NCBI GenBank assembly: GCA_963580455.1
Contig: OY756971.1
Span: 17,073,001 to 17,137,000, forward strand
DNA from: Euonymus europaeus
Lineage: Eukaryota; Streptophyta; Magnoliopsida; Celastrales; Celastraceae
DNA: 64,000 bases
Reading direction: 5' to 3'
The translations under genes were made by a program, and so were the position numbers. Below, in pieces: positions 21,857 through 33,905 of the stretch. A model generated the notes under the pieces. It was given only the letters and a program-made list of their open reading frames with translations, did no database searches and was not told where the DNA came from. The stretch's first letter is position 1, and the number at the start of each line of letters is the position of its first letter.

Positions 21857-23526
21857 AAATCAAATTAAAACAGTGCCAAAATAAAAACATGCATTTTCTA
21901 GCCAATTTACTATAATAAAATACAAACGGTAACATAAAAATTATGAAAATATATAAATTATTTTTATATTTTCATAAATAAATTTGATTGAAAATTGAAA
22001 TTTTTGGGCACACAAGCGGCGCAACCCACTGGAATTTTTTTTTAATTAAAATCAATTATGGGCTTATGAAATTAAACTGGGCTAAATTAATTCAGGACCT
22101 AGCCCATCTTATGCAGCCCAACCCTATTAGAGAAACAAATTTACATAAAAAATTTATTCTAGGTTTATTTAATTATGTACTAGGCCTAATCCAATTGGTC
22201 TCAGTCTTTCACGTAGAGTAACTATCAAGCGAGACCAAGACTACTTCTGGTAAAAAAAAATAGAATCCCGAGGGTCACCTAGAATCTAGTACCCGGATCC
22301 CCACCCGTTTGTTCACAATCGAGCTAGTCCTGTGCATTATAATGTTGTCGGCATGTGCACAATATTGGCCCAGTGACGTTCACTCGCCACTGTAGAGTGT
22401 AATTACACAAGTTGCACATACAGACTTTCAGTTTAATAAAAAATTGCTTTTCAATTTCATACAAAAAAAACTTCAACTTAGCATAACTCATAAACCACAA
22501 ATCCAAATCATGCATATATTATACCGTTAGAAATGTAATTTTACAAGATTTCTAAGCATACCAAAATTGTAGCCTAATTTGATATGCACAATAAATATTT
22601 CATAAACAAGTTTCAGGATTCATGAATTTTTTCTTTAATTATACTACATATGTTTACACAAATTTTTTAGGCTATGTCCAATATATGCATAATATCTCAC
22701 AAAAAATTATGAAAAAAATAGATTTATATGAAGCATAAATCAATGAATCAAGCTCAACATGCATATATTAGGCCTTTTCTAGAAAATTCCTAAACATGCA
22801 TACTAATTCATTTCATTCAAATATTTCTGTGATTATGAGTAACTCACTCTGATACCATTAATGTAGATTTAAGCACACCAACGCAGAAAATTACCAAACC
22901 TACCTCTTACAGTGCCATTTTAGTGGAACATCAAGTCTTGGTATGCACTACTAAACTGTGTACCTTGATTCACTGCACAAGAACCTAATTGACAAGAAAA
23001 TGATTAACAATAAACACTCAATGTGTTTGATCTCTCAAGTTGGAAGAATTGGAAGTGTCCAATTCATTAGCTAATGTGCTTTGGAAAAAGCCTTATTAAT
23101 TGAAAATTTCTCCCTACAGTCTCTTAGAAAGAGGTTTAGGAGAGAATTCACCTAGCATTAGGAGTCAATCACCTCATACGCTAAGTCTAGGTAATTGACA
23201 GACTTTTATCTCAATCCAAATACGAGAGTCTTAGTCATATAATTACTTTTAATTTAGACTCTATACTAATGGGCTACCTCCAAGGTTAAGCCCATGTTGG
23301 GTGTTCAACTGATGACCCATTAATTGGACCTCACCAATTAATTAATTCCTACAGTGTGTTTATAATCAATATCTATTTCACATGTCATAAAAATTTGGGA
23401 TAAAATATGAGTAAATTTTATATGGATGTTGCATTACTCATACACTAATGTAGTAACATCAAATGTAATTATTGGAATAAAAATATTGAATAGAAACAAA
23501 TTGCTAGCTTAGAGTGAAAATGAACA
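21857..23526 (-). mobile_element. degenerate non-coding LTR element with copia-type primer site
   Basis: On the reverse strand TGGTATCAGAGTGAG (about 22865-22850) matches the initiator-Met-type primer binding site of copia elements. It is preceded by an LTR-like segment whose forward-strand start is about 22862 and whose outer end is somewhere near 23461-23526. The presumed interior (about 21857-22850) has no recognisable gag or pol, so it may be a large non-coding derivative or just truncated. Borders are approximate. Confidence 0.4.
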
Positions 23527-24269
23527 ATCTTGTTGTTGTTATGCTAGAGTGCCTTTACACTAAGAGTATATATATCTTTGTATCTTGTAACCCTTGTTTT
23601 TGTGTGTGAAAAGTAAGAAAAATGCTGCAACGGGACGTAGGCTTTGATAGCCAAACCATAATAAATTCTTGTGTTCATTATAACTTTGATTTGTGTTTGT
23701 GAGTGTGTTGCTTTTGATATGTCCTTTAAAAATGGTATTAGAGGGTTGAGTACATACACACAGTTGAGAGAGGAGGAGAAAGTAGGGATTGTTGTCTTTG
23801 ATAGTGATACTGCTATTAAAGAATGAGATATTGTCAAGCACTGGATCTATTGTGGATGTTCCTATAGGAAAGGTTATGCTAGAGTGTGTGGTCGATGCTT
23901 TGGGAGTACCTTTTGATGGAAGAGGGTCTTTAATCAATCACAAGCAAAGACATGTTGAAGTGATATTTTTCTCACTCCATCAACACTATTGTTAAGAAAA
24001 TCGAAGACTTTGAGAGTTAAATTTACCCTTTGTATTGTATTAACGGAAGGAGGTGCCTTTATCATGATTTGGTGTGCAAATTGAATCAAAACCGTGAAGT
24101 TTGTGATTTGGCAACAAACTAGAAGCATCGATTCGTGTGTAGGGTTCTTCGATTTGAAAAAAAATTGTGGAACTCAAATGACAATGGGTTCAAATTTTTC
24201 AGGTTGCTTTTGTCGTGGGTGTCAAATTTTTGAATGGGTGTGTTATTCAAGTGGGAGTTGTGGCTATCG

Positions 24270-24965
24270 ATGAAGCAAAATTTTAGGATTGAGAAAGTTG
24301 ATGGCACAGACTTCACATACTGCCATATGTAAATTAAAGATTTTTTGTATGGTAAGAAGTTACATTTGCCTCTCCTTGGTGAGCAATTGAAAAGATGACT
24401 GATAATGAATGGAAGCTTTTACATAGGCATTTTTCAGTAGTTATTCAATTAACTCTAACATGGAGTATTGCTTATAATGTTGCAAAAGCGGGAAATATGA
24501 AGGAACTAATGGATACCTTGTCAAAGATGTTTGCGACACCAAGTGCGAATCATAAGTTTTGCTTGATGAAAAAGCTGTTCAATTTGAGGATGCAAGAAGG
24601 TAATCCTATTGAAAAGTACTTGAATGAATTTAATGATTAAATCAATTAGAGTCGATTGAGATTTTCTTTAAAGATGAAGTACAGGCATTGATCGTCTTGG
24701 CATCTTTGCCAACTAAGAGACTATGAGAACAATAGTGAGGAATTCTAGTGGCAAACATAAACTTACCTATAATGTTGTGGGAGATCAGATTTTGAGTGAA
24801 GAATCCAGAAGAAAGGATGTTGGAGAACTCCCAAATTTTGGTTCAACCTTGTATGTTAATGATAGAGGCAGACAACCAAACATAAATTTTGGTCATAACA
24901 AATCTAGGATGATTGTTGGCATTGTGGCAAACAAGAACACATTAAGAAGAATTATTGGTCTCTAA
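24270..24965 (+). pseudogene. family B copia gag, disrupted
   Basis: It begins near FRIEKVDGTDF (about 24281), continues through KLHLPLLGEQ, MTDNEWKLLHRHF at 24395 and KFCLMKKLFNLRMQEGNP...YLNEFND to 24640. After a TAA it continues with ALIVLASLP-type residues (about 24690) and RNSSGKHKLTYNVVGDQILSEE (24723-). This is the standard copia Gag order. A zinc knuckle is only vaguely visible near 24910-24960. Confidence 0.8.
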
Positions 24966-25956
24966 AGAAAGAAGACAATAAGAGGATGGTGTCAATCCAG
25001 TAACCAATGAAATATATGATGCTTTGTTGTTATCTATTGATTCAAACTCTGATTCTTGGGTTTTGGATTCAGGGGCTTTCTTTTATACTACGGCACAACA
25101 AGAGATCATGTAAAATTATATAGTAGTGATTTTGGGAAGGTGTACTTAGCTGATGGTGAAGAGATGAAGATTATAGGTATGGGTGAAGTCATAATAAAGA
25201 GTTTGAATGGTTCAGTTTGGGTTCTAAAAAATATTAGACATGTTTTGTAGTTGAAGAAAAAAATTAATTTTGGTTGATAGTTGGATGATAGTGGCTATTT
25301 TGTTAGATTTGGTGTTGGTGCATCGTTAATGAAAAAGGGATCAATGGTAGTTGCTCAAGGTAAGAAGACTGACACTTTAAACATGAATACTGATTGCACT
25401 AGTATAGTTTATGTTGCAGAGGGACTTAGTAACTTCGCCCTTTGGCATGAGACTTGGTCACATAAGTCTAAAGGGTATGAAGGATTTTGTGTCAAAAGAA
25501 AAACTTCCTGTAGTTTGAAAAATTCATCTTGATATGTATAAGAGTTTCATTATTGGGAATTAGAACAAACTCAATTTTATGAAAAGTGGAAGAACACTAA
25601 GAAAACAAGCTTGACTTGGTATAAAATGATCTTTCGAGCCTTCTCCAATTACTTCTCTTGGTCGCTCCAAGTATTATGTTACTTTTTATTGTTGACTGCA
25701 GCAGAAAATTTTGGGTTTATTTTATAAAAATAAATATGATTTATTTGGTATATTCAAGAAGTGGAAAGTTTTTTTTGAGACTGAAACAAGTTTGATATTA
25801 AAGTGTCATAAATTTGACAATGGTGGAGAATATGTCAATAGTGATTTCGAGTATTTTGTTACACATGGGATTATGATGGAGAGAATTATCTCAGGAACAC
25901 CACAATTGAATGGTGTTCCAGAATGCATGAATAGAACTATCAATAAACGTGTTAGA

Positions 25957-26653
25957 TAGGGCTACCAAATATATATATATATATATATGAGAAACCAAAT
26001 CGGCTGATCGAACTGACCATTTTTCTGATTCTTCAACACTTATTTAAAGAAAATCAAACCAATCAGTTCCGCTAATTTTTTGTCATAAAATAATGGTCGG
26101 TTTGGCACTTCTTTAAAAAAAGTTTGGTTTAAATTGAACTAACCGTTTATAACTTTATATTATATATAAATCTCTCTCTCTCACACACACAATATATATA
26201 TATATATATCACAATAGTTAATAAGTCATAACATAATATAATATGTCAAAATAATGAAATATAATAAAATCAATAAAGTGAATTGTAAACCTTATCTGTT
26301 CTAGCCTCACATAGTCTTCAACATCCACTTCTCTTCAAGACTTACAGTGTGGTAGGCACCGGTACTCCCTCTTTTTTGTTCTCTCTTCTCAACATTCTTA
26401 ACATTCAAAAATCTTGTTCTATTGAAGGAGATATTGCTTCTTTAGGTATTCTCCGCTAATTAATTTCTCCAATACTTTCACTTTGTGCAATATTTGGATA
26501 TGATCTTTCAAGCCTATTCTTTAGATTACATTGGAGTGGAGCTACTGCACTTATTGTAAGTATTAGAGTTTATTTTAGTTTAACTCTTTGTGGCCCAACA
26601 AAAAAGGCCTAGCCCAATCGAAAACTGACCAAAATTGAACATTCACAGCTCTA
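25957..26653. mobile_element. non-autonomous hAT-like element inside copia integrase
   Basis: Copia integrase reads up to NRTINKRVR at 25956 and resumes at about 26660 (ETMRIHLGLPK), so 697 bp are inserted. The ends are TAGGGCTACCAAAT and, reverse complemented, TAGAGCTGTGAATG, similar to TAGAGCTG-ended plant hAT elements. The flanks GTGTTAGA and GTGCTGAG are at best an eroded 8-bp duplication. The interior is AT-rich with (TA)n runs and a CGGTT/ACCGA-rich pattern, and it has no transposase. Confidence 0.65.
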
Positions 26654-28020
26654 GTGCTGAGACTATGAGAATCCACTTAGGGTTACCTAAGATGTTTTGG
26701 TTCGATGTGGTTAACAGCGTGACTTATCTCGTTAATCAAAGTCAATCAGTTCCACTAGAGAATAAACTTCCCAAAGAAGTTTTGAGTACTAAAGAGGTAA
26801 GACATTCACACCTTAGAGTGTTTGGTTGTGTTTCTTATGTACATGTTCATTTTGATGATCGCAGCTAGCTAGATACTAAATCAAGGAAGTGTTTCTTCAC
26901 TGGTTATGAAGATGAGCAATTTGGCTATAGGTTTTGGAATGAGCAAAACCGAAAGATTATTAGAAGTTGAAATGTGATTTTTCATAAGAGCGTGATTACA
27001 AAGACGAACCTGATGATAATGTGAAAGAAGTAAATGAGCCTAAAATGGTTCATATCATTATCCTTGATTCTACATTAGTTGAGCAAGAAGTAGGCATTCT
27101 AGTCAATCCATAGGAAGATGATGAATCGACCACTCCTCCAATTGCTCTACGGAGGTTTGCTAGAATAGTAAGAGGTCTTAATCATTATTCTCTTTTTTCT
27201 GCATTATATCTTTTTGGTTGATAATGGTGAACCTGAAAGCTTTGTAGAAGGTAAACAGGATGCGAATATGAAGATGTGGTAGCTGGCTATGAAAAAAGAA
27301 ATGTATTCTTTGATAAAGAATCAGACTTGAGAGTTAGTTAAACTACCATAAGAAAAGAAAGCTTTGCACAATAAATGTGTGTACCTAGTCAAGATAGAAC
27401 ATGATGGTAGTAAGCAATACAAGGCCAGATTTGTTGTTCAAAGTTATAAACAAAGGTATGTCATCGATTATTATGAAATTTCCTCTCATGTAGTAAAGAT
27501 GTCTACAATCAGAATGGAATGGGAATGGTAGCTAGTCAGAATTTACATTTAGAGTAGCTAGATATACAGAAAGTTTTCCTCTATGGTGAATTGGAAGAAG
27601 AGATTTATATGTCTCAACCAGAAAGGTTCCTAGAATAGGGAAAGGAAAACATTGTGTGTACACTAAAGAAGAGCTTATATGGTCTAATGCAGGATTCAAG
27701 ACAACGAAATTTGAAATTTGATAGCTTCATGAGTATTTTAGGTTACACCAAAAGTGAGAAAGACCATTGTTTTTGTTTTAAACAGTTTGAAAAATCTTAG
27801 ATTATTTTTCAATTGTATGTCGATGACAAGATCAAGCATCAAAGAGATTAACAATATGAAACAACAGTTGTCAAGACAATTTTAAATGAAAGATTTGTGG
27901 AATTTCATGAAAATTCTTGGAATGAGAATGACAAGAGACATAACCAGAGGTACTTTAAAACTTTCTCAATCTGAGTATGTGACAAAAGTTTTGAGAAAGT
28001 TCAATTTAGACAAAGCAAAG

Positions 28021-28106
28021 TCAGTTGTAACACCTTTGAGGAGTCATATTAAACTAAGCAAAGTCAGTTGTAACACCTTTGATGAGTCATATTAAACTAT
28101 GTAAAG
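28021..28106 (+). repeat. 43-bp tandem duplication in copia RNase H region
   Basis: Two adjacent copies, 28021-28063 and 28064-28106, each start TCAGTTGTAACACCTTTGA and differ at a few positions. As 43 is not a multiple of three, the duplication shifts the frame, which explains why the coding signal jumps frames here. Confidence 0.95.
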
Positions 28107-28908
28107 ATCAATCACCTAGAAGTAAGGAAGAATATTGGGAGCATATGAGTGAGGTTTCTTATGCTTCAACTATTGGTTCTCTTATGTGTGCTATAATCTA
28201 CACTAGGCCAAATATTTCCCATGCAGTGGGAGTGGTCAGCAGGTATATAAGTTATCTAGGAAAGAAACACTGGGAGGCTGTGAAGTGGATTTTGAGATAC
28301 TTTTGTGGAACTTTAGATTATGGGCTGATTTTTTTACTTTAGATGAATTTAAGCTAGAAGGGTTTATAGATGCTGATTTGGATGGTGACGTTGATAGTTG
28401 TAAAAGCACTATAGGCTATGTTTTTACCTTGGGTGGTACTGCAATTTCCTTGAGTTTCAAGCTACAAAAACTTGTTGCTCTACCTTCTACTGAAGAAGAA
28501 TATGTTGCTATAACAAAAGTTACAAAGTAGATGAAGTGGAAGCAAGAACTGATGAGAGAGTTGGGTAAAAGAAATGGTAAGGGTGTTCTCTATAGTGACC
28601 GTAAGAGTGGTATATTCCTTTCCAATAATCCTCCCTTCCATTCTAATACTAAACACAAGTGGGTGAGATACCATTATATCTGTCAAGTTCTCAAGGAAGG
28701 TTTGTTGGAGCTTCAGAAGATTTGTGGAAACAATAACCCGATAGATGCCTTGATGAAAAATATCACGGTTTGTAAAATAGAGCTATGCAAAGCTTTAGTT
28801 GATCTTCAAGCTCGAAGATGGAGATCAAAGCGGTAGTGCTTAATTGTCAGTAATGGTGTCGCTGTTGTCACTGTTCTTATAGTTTTTAATAGTATCCAAA
28901 TGGGAGAT

Positions 28909-29165
28909 TGTTAAGTTGAATACTATCTTTTAGGTTTAGATTTGTTTTGGGCTTGTGTAGTTGTCACTAGTGTCTTTGCATTGAGAGAATATATATCTTT
29001 GTATCTTGTAACCCCTTGTTTTTGTGTGTGAAAAAATAAAAATGTTGCAGCCATAGATGTAGGCTTTAATAGTTGAACCACATTAAAATGTTGCAGCCAT
29101 AAAAATGTTTTTCCTTATTGCTCTGATTCATGTGTGTGTGCTGCTGCTGCTTTTGATTTTTCCTT
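28909..29165 (+). repeat. 3' LTR of family B copia
   Basis: It starts TGTTAAGTTGAATAC directly after the purine tract. Its second half matches the surviving 5' LTR (23545-23725). The 3' end is approximate because a clear CA terminus and target duplication are not visible. A short block (TTAAAATGTTGCAGCCATAAAAATG) is locally duplicated near 29035-29105. Confidence 0.7.
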
Positions 29166-31939
29166 ACTGTTGTTTGATTATTTTCATAGAGCAAAGAGTA
29201 CACCTAAATAAAATATAAAAAACTAAAAATTCTTAGAAACTTTCACTTTCAAAATATGCACCTTCTCCAGATGATATTCGAATCTTTGCAATGCTATACT
29301 CACTGTAGTTCAACTTCTGGATTCCACGCATTTATTTTTGATTTTGCTTGGTAGACTTTTCCCTGTATGTTATAGACCGCCATGGAATGGTATAACCATT
29401 TATGCAAATTGTATAGTGTGAAAATATTATGAAAGATACAAACAATTTGGTTACAATGGTCGGTACTCATTACTCGGTCTTGACTGAGCAATTAATCATG
29501 ATGCTCGGGAACTAGATCTTCGGGAGGTTGGTAATTAAGGGAAAAAAGTTCCTTTATCAATAAGGACTCCCCCTCATATGAGTTTCTTTACCAACAAGGA
29601 CTCTCCCTTTACAAAGAGTAGTCTCCTATTCTAACAGGAACTCTTTTCAAAATGAGAATCTAACTCCAATTAGGAGTAGAACTCCACTACTTTAAAAAGG
29701 GAACCTCCATTAGGTAAGCTCTAAGCAGAAATAATGGTCCAAATTAGGAATGCTAGGGTAAGCAACAATAGGGTAGGAAGTCAACAATCTGATCCCCCCA
29801 ACAGTTTGAGGAAATTCCCAAGACAAGCAATAGGGCCAACCTCAGCTTGAAGGCCAAATCATCTAACTAATGCAATAGATGAACACTTTTTCTTAGAGAC
29901 TAGAGCGGATCTAGGAGAAATCCCCACATAATAGAGGGACAAAACTCCCAATTTGGAGAATCGCCCCACCCACACATATAAGGGTGACACTAAGTTCATT
30001 GAGAATGTAGTTGACCGCAAAATTTTGACAATGCCACAATGCCCATTCCTTGATACAATGGAATGAGACAAGAATTTAACACCACTAGAACCCAAGATAA
30101 AGAATGCTTAGGTATGTTGTCCCTGTGCCAAATCCAATTCGTGTAATTGACTTATATCCCATTGAAATATAGGTGCTCCCTAATGGATCTAACATAAACC
30201 TTTTTTGAATTAATACACTTTTGGGAAGGGCATGGAATGCAATTAGGGTCTGATGCATTTATCGAACACTTTTCAAGAAAATCTTCAACCCCGATCATAG
30301 ATTCTTTGATCCTTCTATCCGCTTACATTTAAGATTTATCCATCTATTCATTATATAATGAAAAATCCTCCAATTAAAAGAACGTCCTACTTCAAAAGCT
30401 TAAAATAGATTATAACCTAGAAGAAACCTAAGAATGTATTATATATGACACAAGTAGCATAAATTAAAGATGTAGGCAAAAAAATTAGGCAACAAAAGAT
30501 CTACAAGCACACACAAATCATAATAACACACATTCAGGATATTAGCTAGTACCTACATATTCATGCTTACCAATTTTTGCAGGCCTAAAAGAAACCTACG
30601 AATGTAGTATAAGTGCAGAATATATAAAAATATAGGAAGACAAGTAACATAAAAATGTGGGACCAAAATTTTAAAACATGCAACAACATATTACAAGGAA
30701 AAAAAATCATAAACCTAACACACATCTAGAACAGAATAGTCAATACATGAAAAAAATTACAATAACCTGGTAATACAAACCCCAAAAATCGCAGACCTGA
30801 AATACCTAAATTGGCAGACTACCTAATCAAGTTTACACCCACAATTAAAAGCCCAAAATCATAGGGTTTATAAATTGTACCCCAACCCCTAATAAGCATA
30901 TCTTGATAAAGAACCTAGGTTGAGTTTAGAAGCCCTAAACTTAGACTCTAAAATGGTCGTACCCATCAAACACCATATACTTTGGTAGTCTCAAACACAA
31001 CAATGTGATTGAAAAGAAGAATATATATATATATATATATATACACACGTACCAGGAAAAGAGCAATCAATATCAAACAGTATGAGTGAGAGAGAGAGAG
31101 TGTATGTGTGTGTGTGTCTGTGTTTTTTTATCGAGAGAGTGATTGTGTCTTTTGTTTTTGCTCGTTTCTGTGATTTTGGTGGAAAATTTTGGCGCCTCTA
31201 ACTTTTTAGGGCAATGTCTTCACCACATCAATCATACCGAAGTAATTAGTATGACTTATTAATCATCAATTTTAAAACGGGATATACAACTTTATCAAAG
31301 ATCTCTTATGAAGTAATTAGTATGTCCAAAAATACCTACACTATAATATACAAAGTAACTTCTCACATTAGACATCATTAAAATCATCTGTGACGTTTAT
31401 AAAGTATATCACTTCAATTATATGAAAAAATGAAGTAATAATTGGTGAATTCGTAGGGCATTTTTCTTATAGAGGCTCTCTAAAATTCAAATGGAGAATG
31501 ATACATGGGTTAGGACATATTAAGCCCATTCTAAACAACCCAAGCCAAAGGCCAAGCCTAATAGAAACATCTTTGACAAGTTTGTTATGGAATTACTTAT
31601 CTTAAAAGCATGTCACACTGTCATATTCCTATGAAAAAAAAGTTGTGAGTCCACCTATATTAGATCGCTTGAAAAAATATTGGAGTGATGATGTAAAAAA
31701 GCAATCAACCCATTGATGAATCAGTAGGTCTTATCTATTTTTTGAATGACTGCTCAACTGCCTATATAGTAGAAAACATAAGTTATAAGAGACTCGAGAT
31801 ATGATCGGGAGAACCTCTTTGACGCTCAAATCAGTATGATACATTGCTATTGAGGGGTGCTCTATGTTTGGAGCTATCTTTCTCAACACTAGCAATTTCA
31901 AGTGTATTTTAAAATTAATTTATCTTGGATTTGAGATCC
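29166..31939. other. no gene recognised
   Basis: AT-rich sequence without a convincing reading frame. It contains a (TA)n run at 31021-31044 and adjacent (GA)n and (TG)n tracts at about 31085-31122. The segment at 29530-29700 has repeated AAGGACTC/CAACAAGGACTC motifs. No transposon ends were recognised. Confidence 0.4.
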
Positions 31940-32510
31940 CCTTTTTATATGAATCAGAGACTTCAAATTGTGGGGAAGGATTGAGGAAGGATACTTAAGA
32001 GGATTGTGAAAATGAGAAAAGAAATAAAGGATTTCAAGGTCCACTGCCAATAGTGCATGACAGCATTAGGAATCCTAAAGATATTAGTAGAAGATGGAAA
32101 GCTATGTGGAGTTTGGGACCTTAAGGGAATCCATTGCTGCCATTATGTTGCAACTATAAGGTATGGTGGACTGCCCATTGAAGATCATGTATGCTACTAT
32201 TTTACCAACAAAGATATATGTCAGAGAGGGCACAACCACACAGTGCATCCTTTAAATTGTATGAATATGTATCTAAAACTCATTCTAAGGCTTTGCTTCC
32301 AATACCACCGAGAACAAAATTGGGAAAGGCAACAAATAAAAAAGAAGATAAGAGGGTGAGAGTCAAGAGCCATCAAGGTTGAGAAGGGCTTACCCTTTAG
32401 TCAATTGTGATAAATGTGGACAAGCAAGAAATAATAGAAGGAGTTGCAGAGTGAATACAAGTGAGGATGCAAGTGGTGTGGGAGCAAGAAATAGTACGTG
32501 GTAGAAGTCC
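31940..32510 (+). pseudogene. Mutator (MULE) transposase C-terminal fragment
   Basis: The frame at 32057-32359 contains a SWIM zinc finger: LCGVWDLKGIHCCHYVATI, then GGLPIEDHVCYYFTNK and HTVHPLN. The family pattern is C-x-C...C-x-H; the first Cys is missing here. Downstream (about 32400-32460) NCDKCGQARNNRRSC is a zinc-knuckle relic with Asn in place of the His. The catalytic MULE domain is not present upstream, so this is a 5'-truncated relic. A basic stretch (RTKRGGVRRRGGILR, about 32655-32700) may be its tail, cut by the LTR that follows. Confidence 0.7.
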
Positions 32511-32694
32511 TAATGTGGTAAATTTGAGGGTCTTTGTCATATTATTTTCATGCACACATTTCTATTAATTTATACTGGTGTCATTTGAATTTTGTTATGT
32601 TTAACTTGTGTATTGTGCAGGCTAGCACCTCTAGAAATGCAAGAACAAAAAGAGGTGGTGTACGAAGGAGGGGTGGTATATTGAGAGTTGGTGT

Positions 32695-33619
32695 ATCTCT
32701 CACCAAGATCATTAGTCAACAAATATGGAAACTAAAATGAAGAAAATAAAAGAAATAAGAATACCACAATTTTACGAGGAAAATCCAACTTGGGAAAAAT
32801 CTCGAGTCTATGAGCGACCAACCTTAAAAAACATTCCACTAATCACAAATTAAGAGTACAACCCTATCTTTGACCTAAAGACATCGCTCGTACATCCCAT
32901 TCAGCGTATGTTTCAGCTTAACACTCAACCCACCTAGGTAGAGCTTGCTTTTGGTGCTTCCAAAAGACTTCACAAAACAAGGAATCAACTCCTTCTCCAC
33001 GAAGAACACAAATTGAACCTCTATGAAGAGCCACCACTCAAAACATAAAGACCTCACTACAATTCTCTTTTTACTCTCACACTCAAAATCTCACCCTAAG
33101 AAATAACTAAAATGAGAGAATCTAACAACACATGGAAGCAAGAACAAATGGCCAATTTTTCTACATGAAGCTTTTGTAACCTCCTCTTGATGATGACGTA
33201 GTCTTTATATAGAAGTCTACAAGTTATCTTGATTAGCTTCTCAAGATAAAGATAACATCTGAAAACCAAATAAAGATAAAACACAAAGCCATGATAAAGA
33301 TGAAAATAAGCCAACCAACTAACATCCATTAATTGCACTTATCTCCATAACCCAATAGTTATTATCTCAAAATTATCACACGACATTATCAATTTAAATA
33401 GTCATGCATTATCAATTACTAGGAGTTGCAACTAGTGTGAAAGTCCACCACTTAATAAATATATTCACAACACACTCCTAGTAACACGTCAACCATAACA
33501 CCAAAACAAAACACTTCCAAGTGATGCAATCCATATCCACTACTAGGATTAAACCATCTTATCAAAAATATAAATAGATCTCACAATTTTCAATTTTTGT
33601 TTAATTAAAAAAACCAACA
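32695..33619 (-). repeat. solo copia-type LTR
   Basis: The reverse strand starts TGTTGGTTTTTTTAATT at 33619 and ends near GGTGAGAGATACACCA at about 32690. It is AT-rich with a promoter-like TCTATATAAAGACTACGTC on the reverse strand (about 33221-33203). There is no primer site or coding sequence on either side, so it is probably a solo LTR left by recombination. It lies between a MULE relic and 285 bp of unassigned sequence. A 5-bp target duplication could not be confirmed. Confidence 0.6.
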
Positions 33620-33905
33620 TATGTTAAGGAGAAGAAGATCCAATGTTACAAATGAAACTATTGGTACTACCATATCTTCTAGTAGAGTTTCCTCATTTTG
33701 TCAAGCAACTCAAGAATTCATGTGCAATAGTGGTGGTAAAAATTAAGGACATTGGTTGTCATTTTGATGTTTGGAAATGTGTCTGTATATATACATATAT
33801 ATATATATATGTATATGTATATTTGGATGATTTTCGTTGATGTTTGGCACCTTATTTTGTGCTTTCTTTTCTCTAATTATGATATGGAGATATGCCAGGC
33901 ACACC

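Larger units (their letters stand above)
25045..28836 (+). pseudogene. family B copia pol (protease, integrase, RT, RNase H), disrupted
   Basis: Protease: SDSWVLDSGAFFYTTAQQE (about 25045-25100). GAG-pre-integrase: FALWHETWSHKSKG (about 25430). Integrase core: KCHKFDNGGEYVNSDF and GTPQLNGVPECMNRTIN (25800-25950), interrupted by the hAT at 25957-26653 and resuming with MRIHLGLPKMFWFDVVNSVT. RT: KARFVVQSYKQ (about 27423) and an eroded catalytic region near 27815 where YVDD has decayed. RNase H: FIDADLDGDVDSCKSTIGYV (about 28360-28425). Stops and frame shifts are frequent; one shift is explained by a 43-bp tandem duplication at 28021-28106. Confidence 0.85.
23527..29165 (+). mobile_element. family B Ty1/copia retrotransposon, nearly full length but dead
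   Basis: A truncated 5' LTR (about 23527-23732) is followed by a primer site TGGTATTAGAGG (23733-23744), gag, protease, integrase, RT, RNase H, a purine tract (AAATGGGAGAT, ending 28908) and a 3' LTR from 28909. The two LTRs share the block ATATATCTTTGTATCTTGTA and a CTTGTTTTTGTGTGTGAAAA block. The 5' LTR lacks its first portion, where a different LTR-like segment ends. A hAT element sits inside the integrase. Coding regions are full of stops, so this is an old insertion. Confidence 0.88.
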
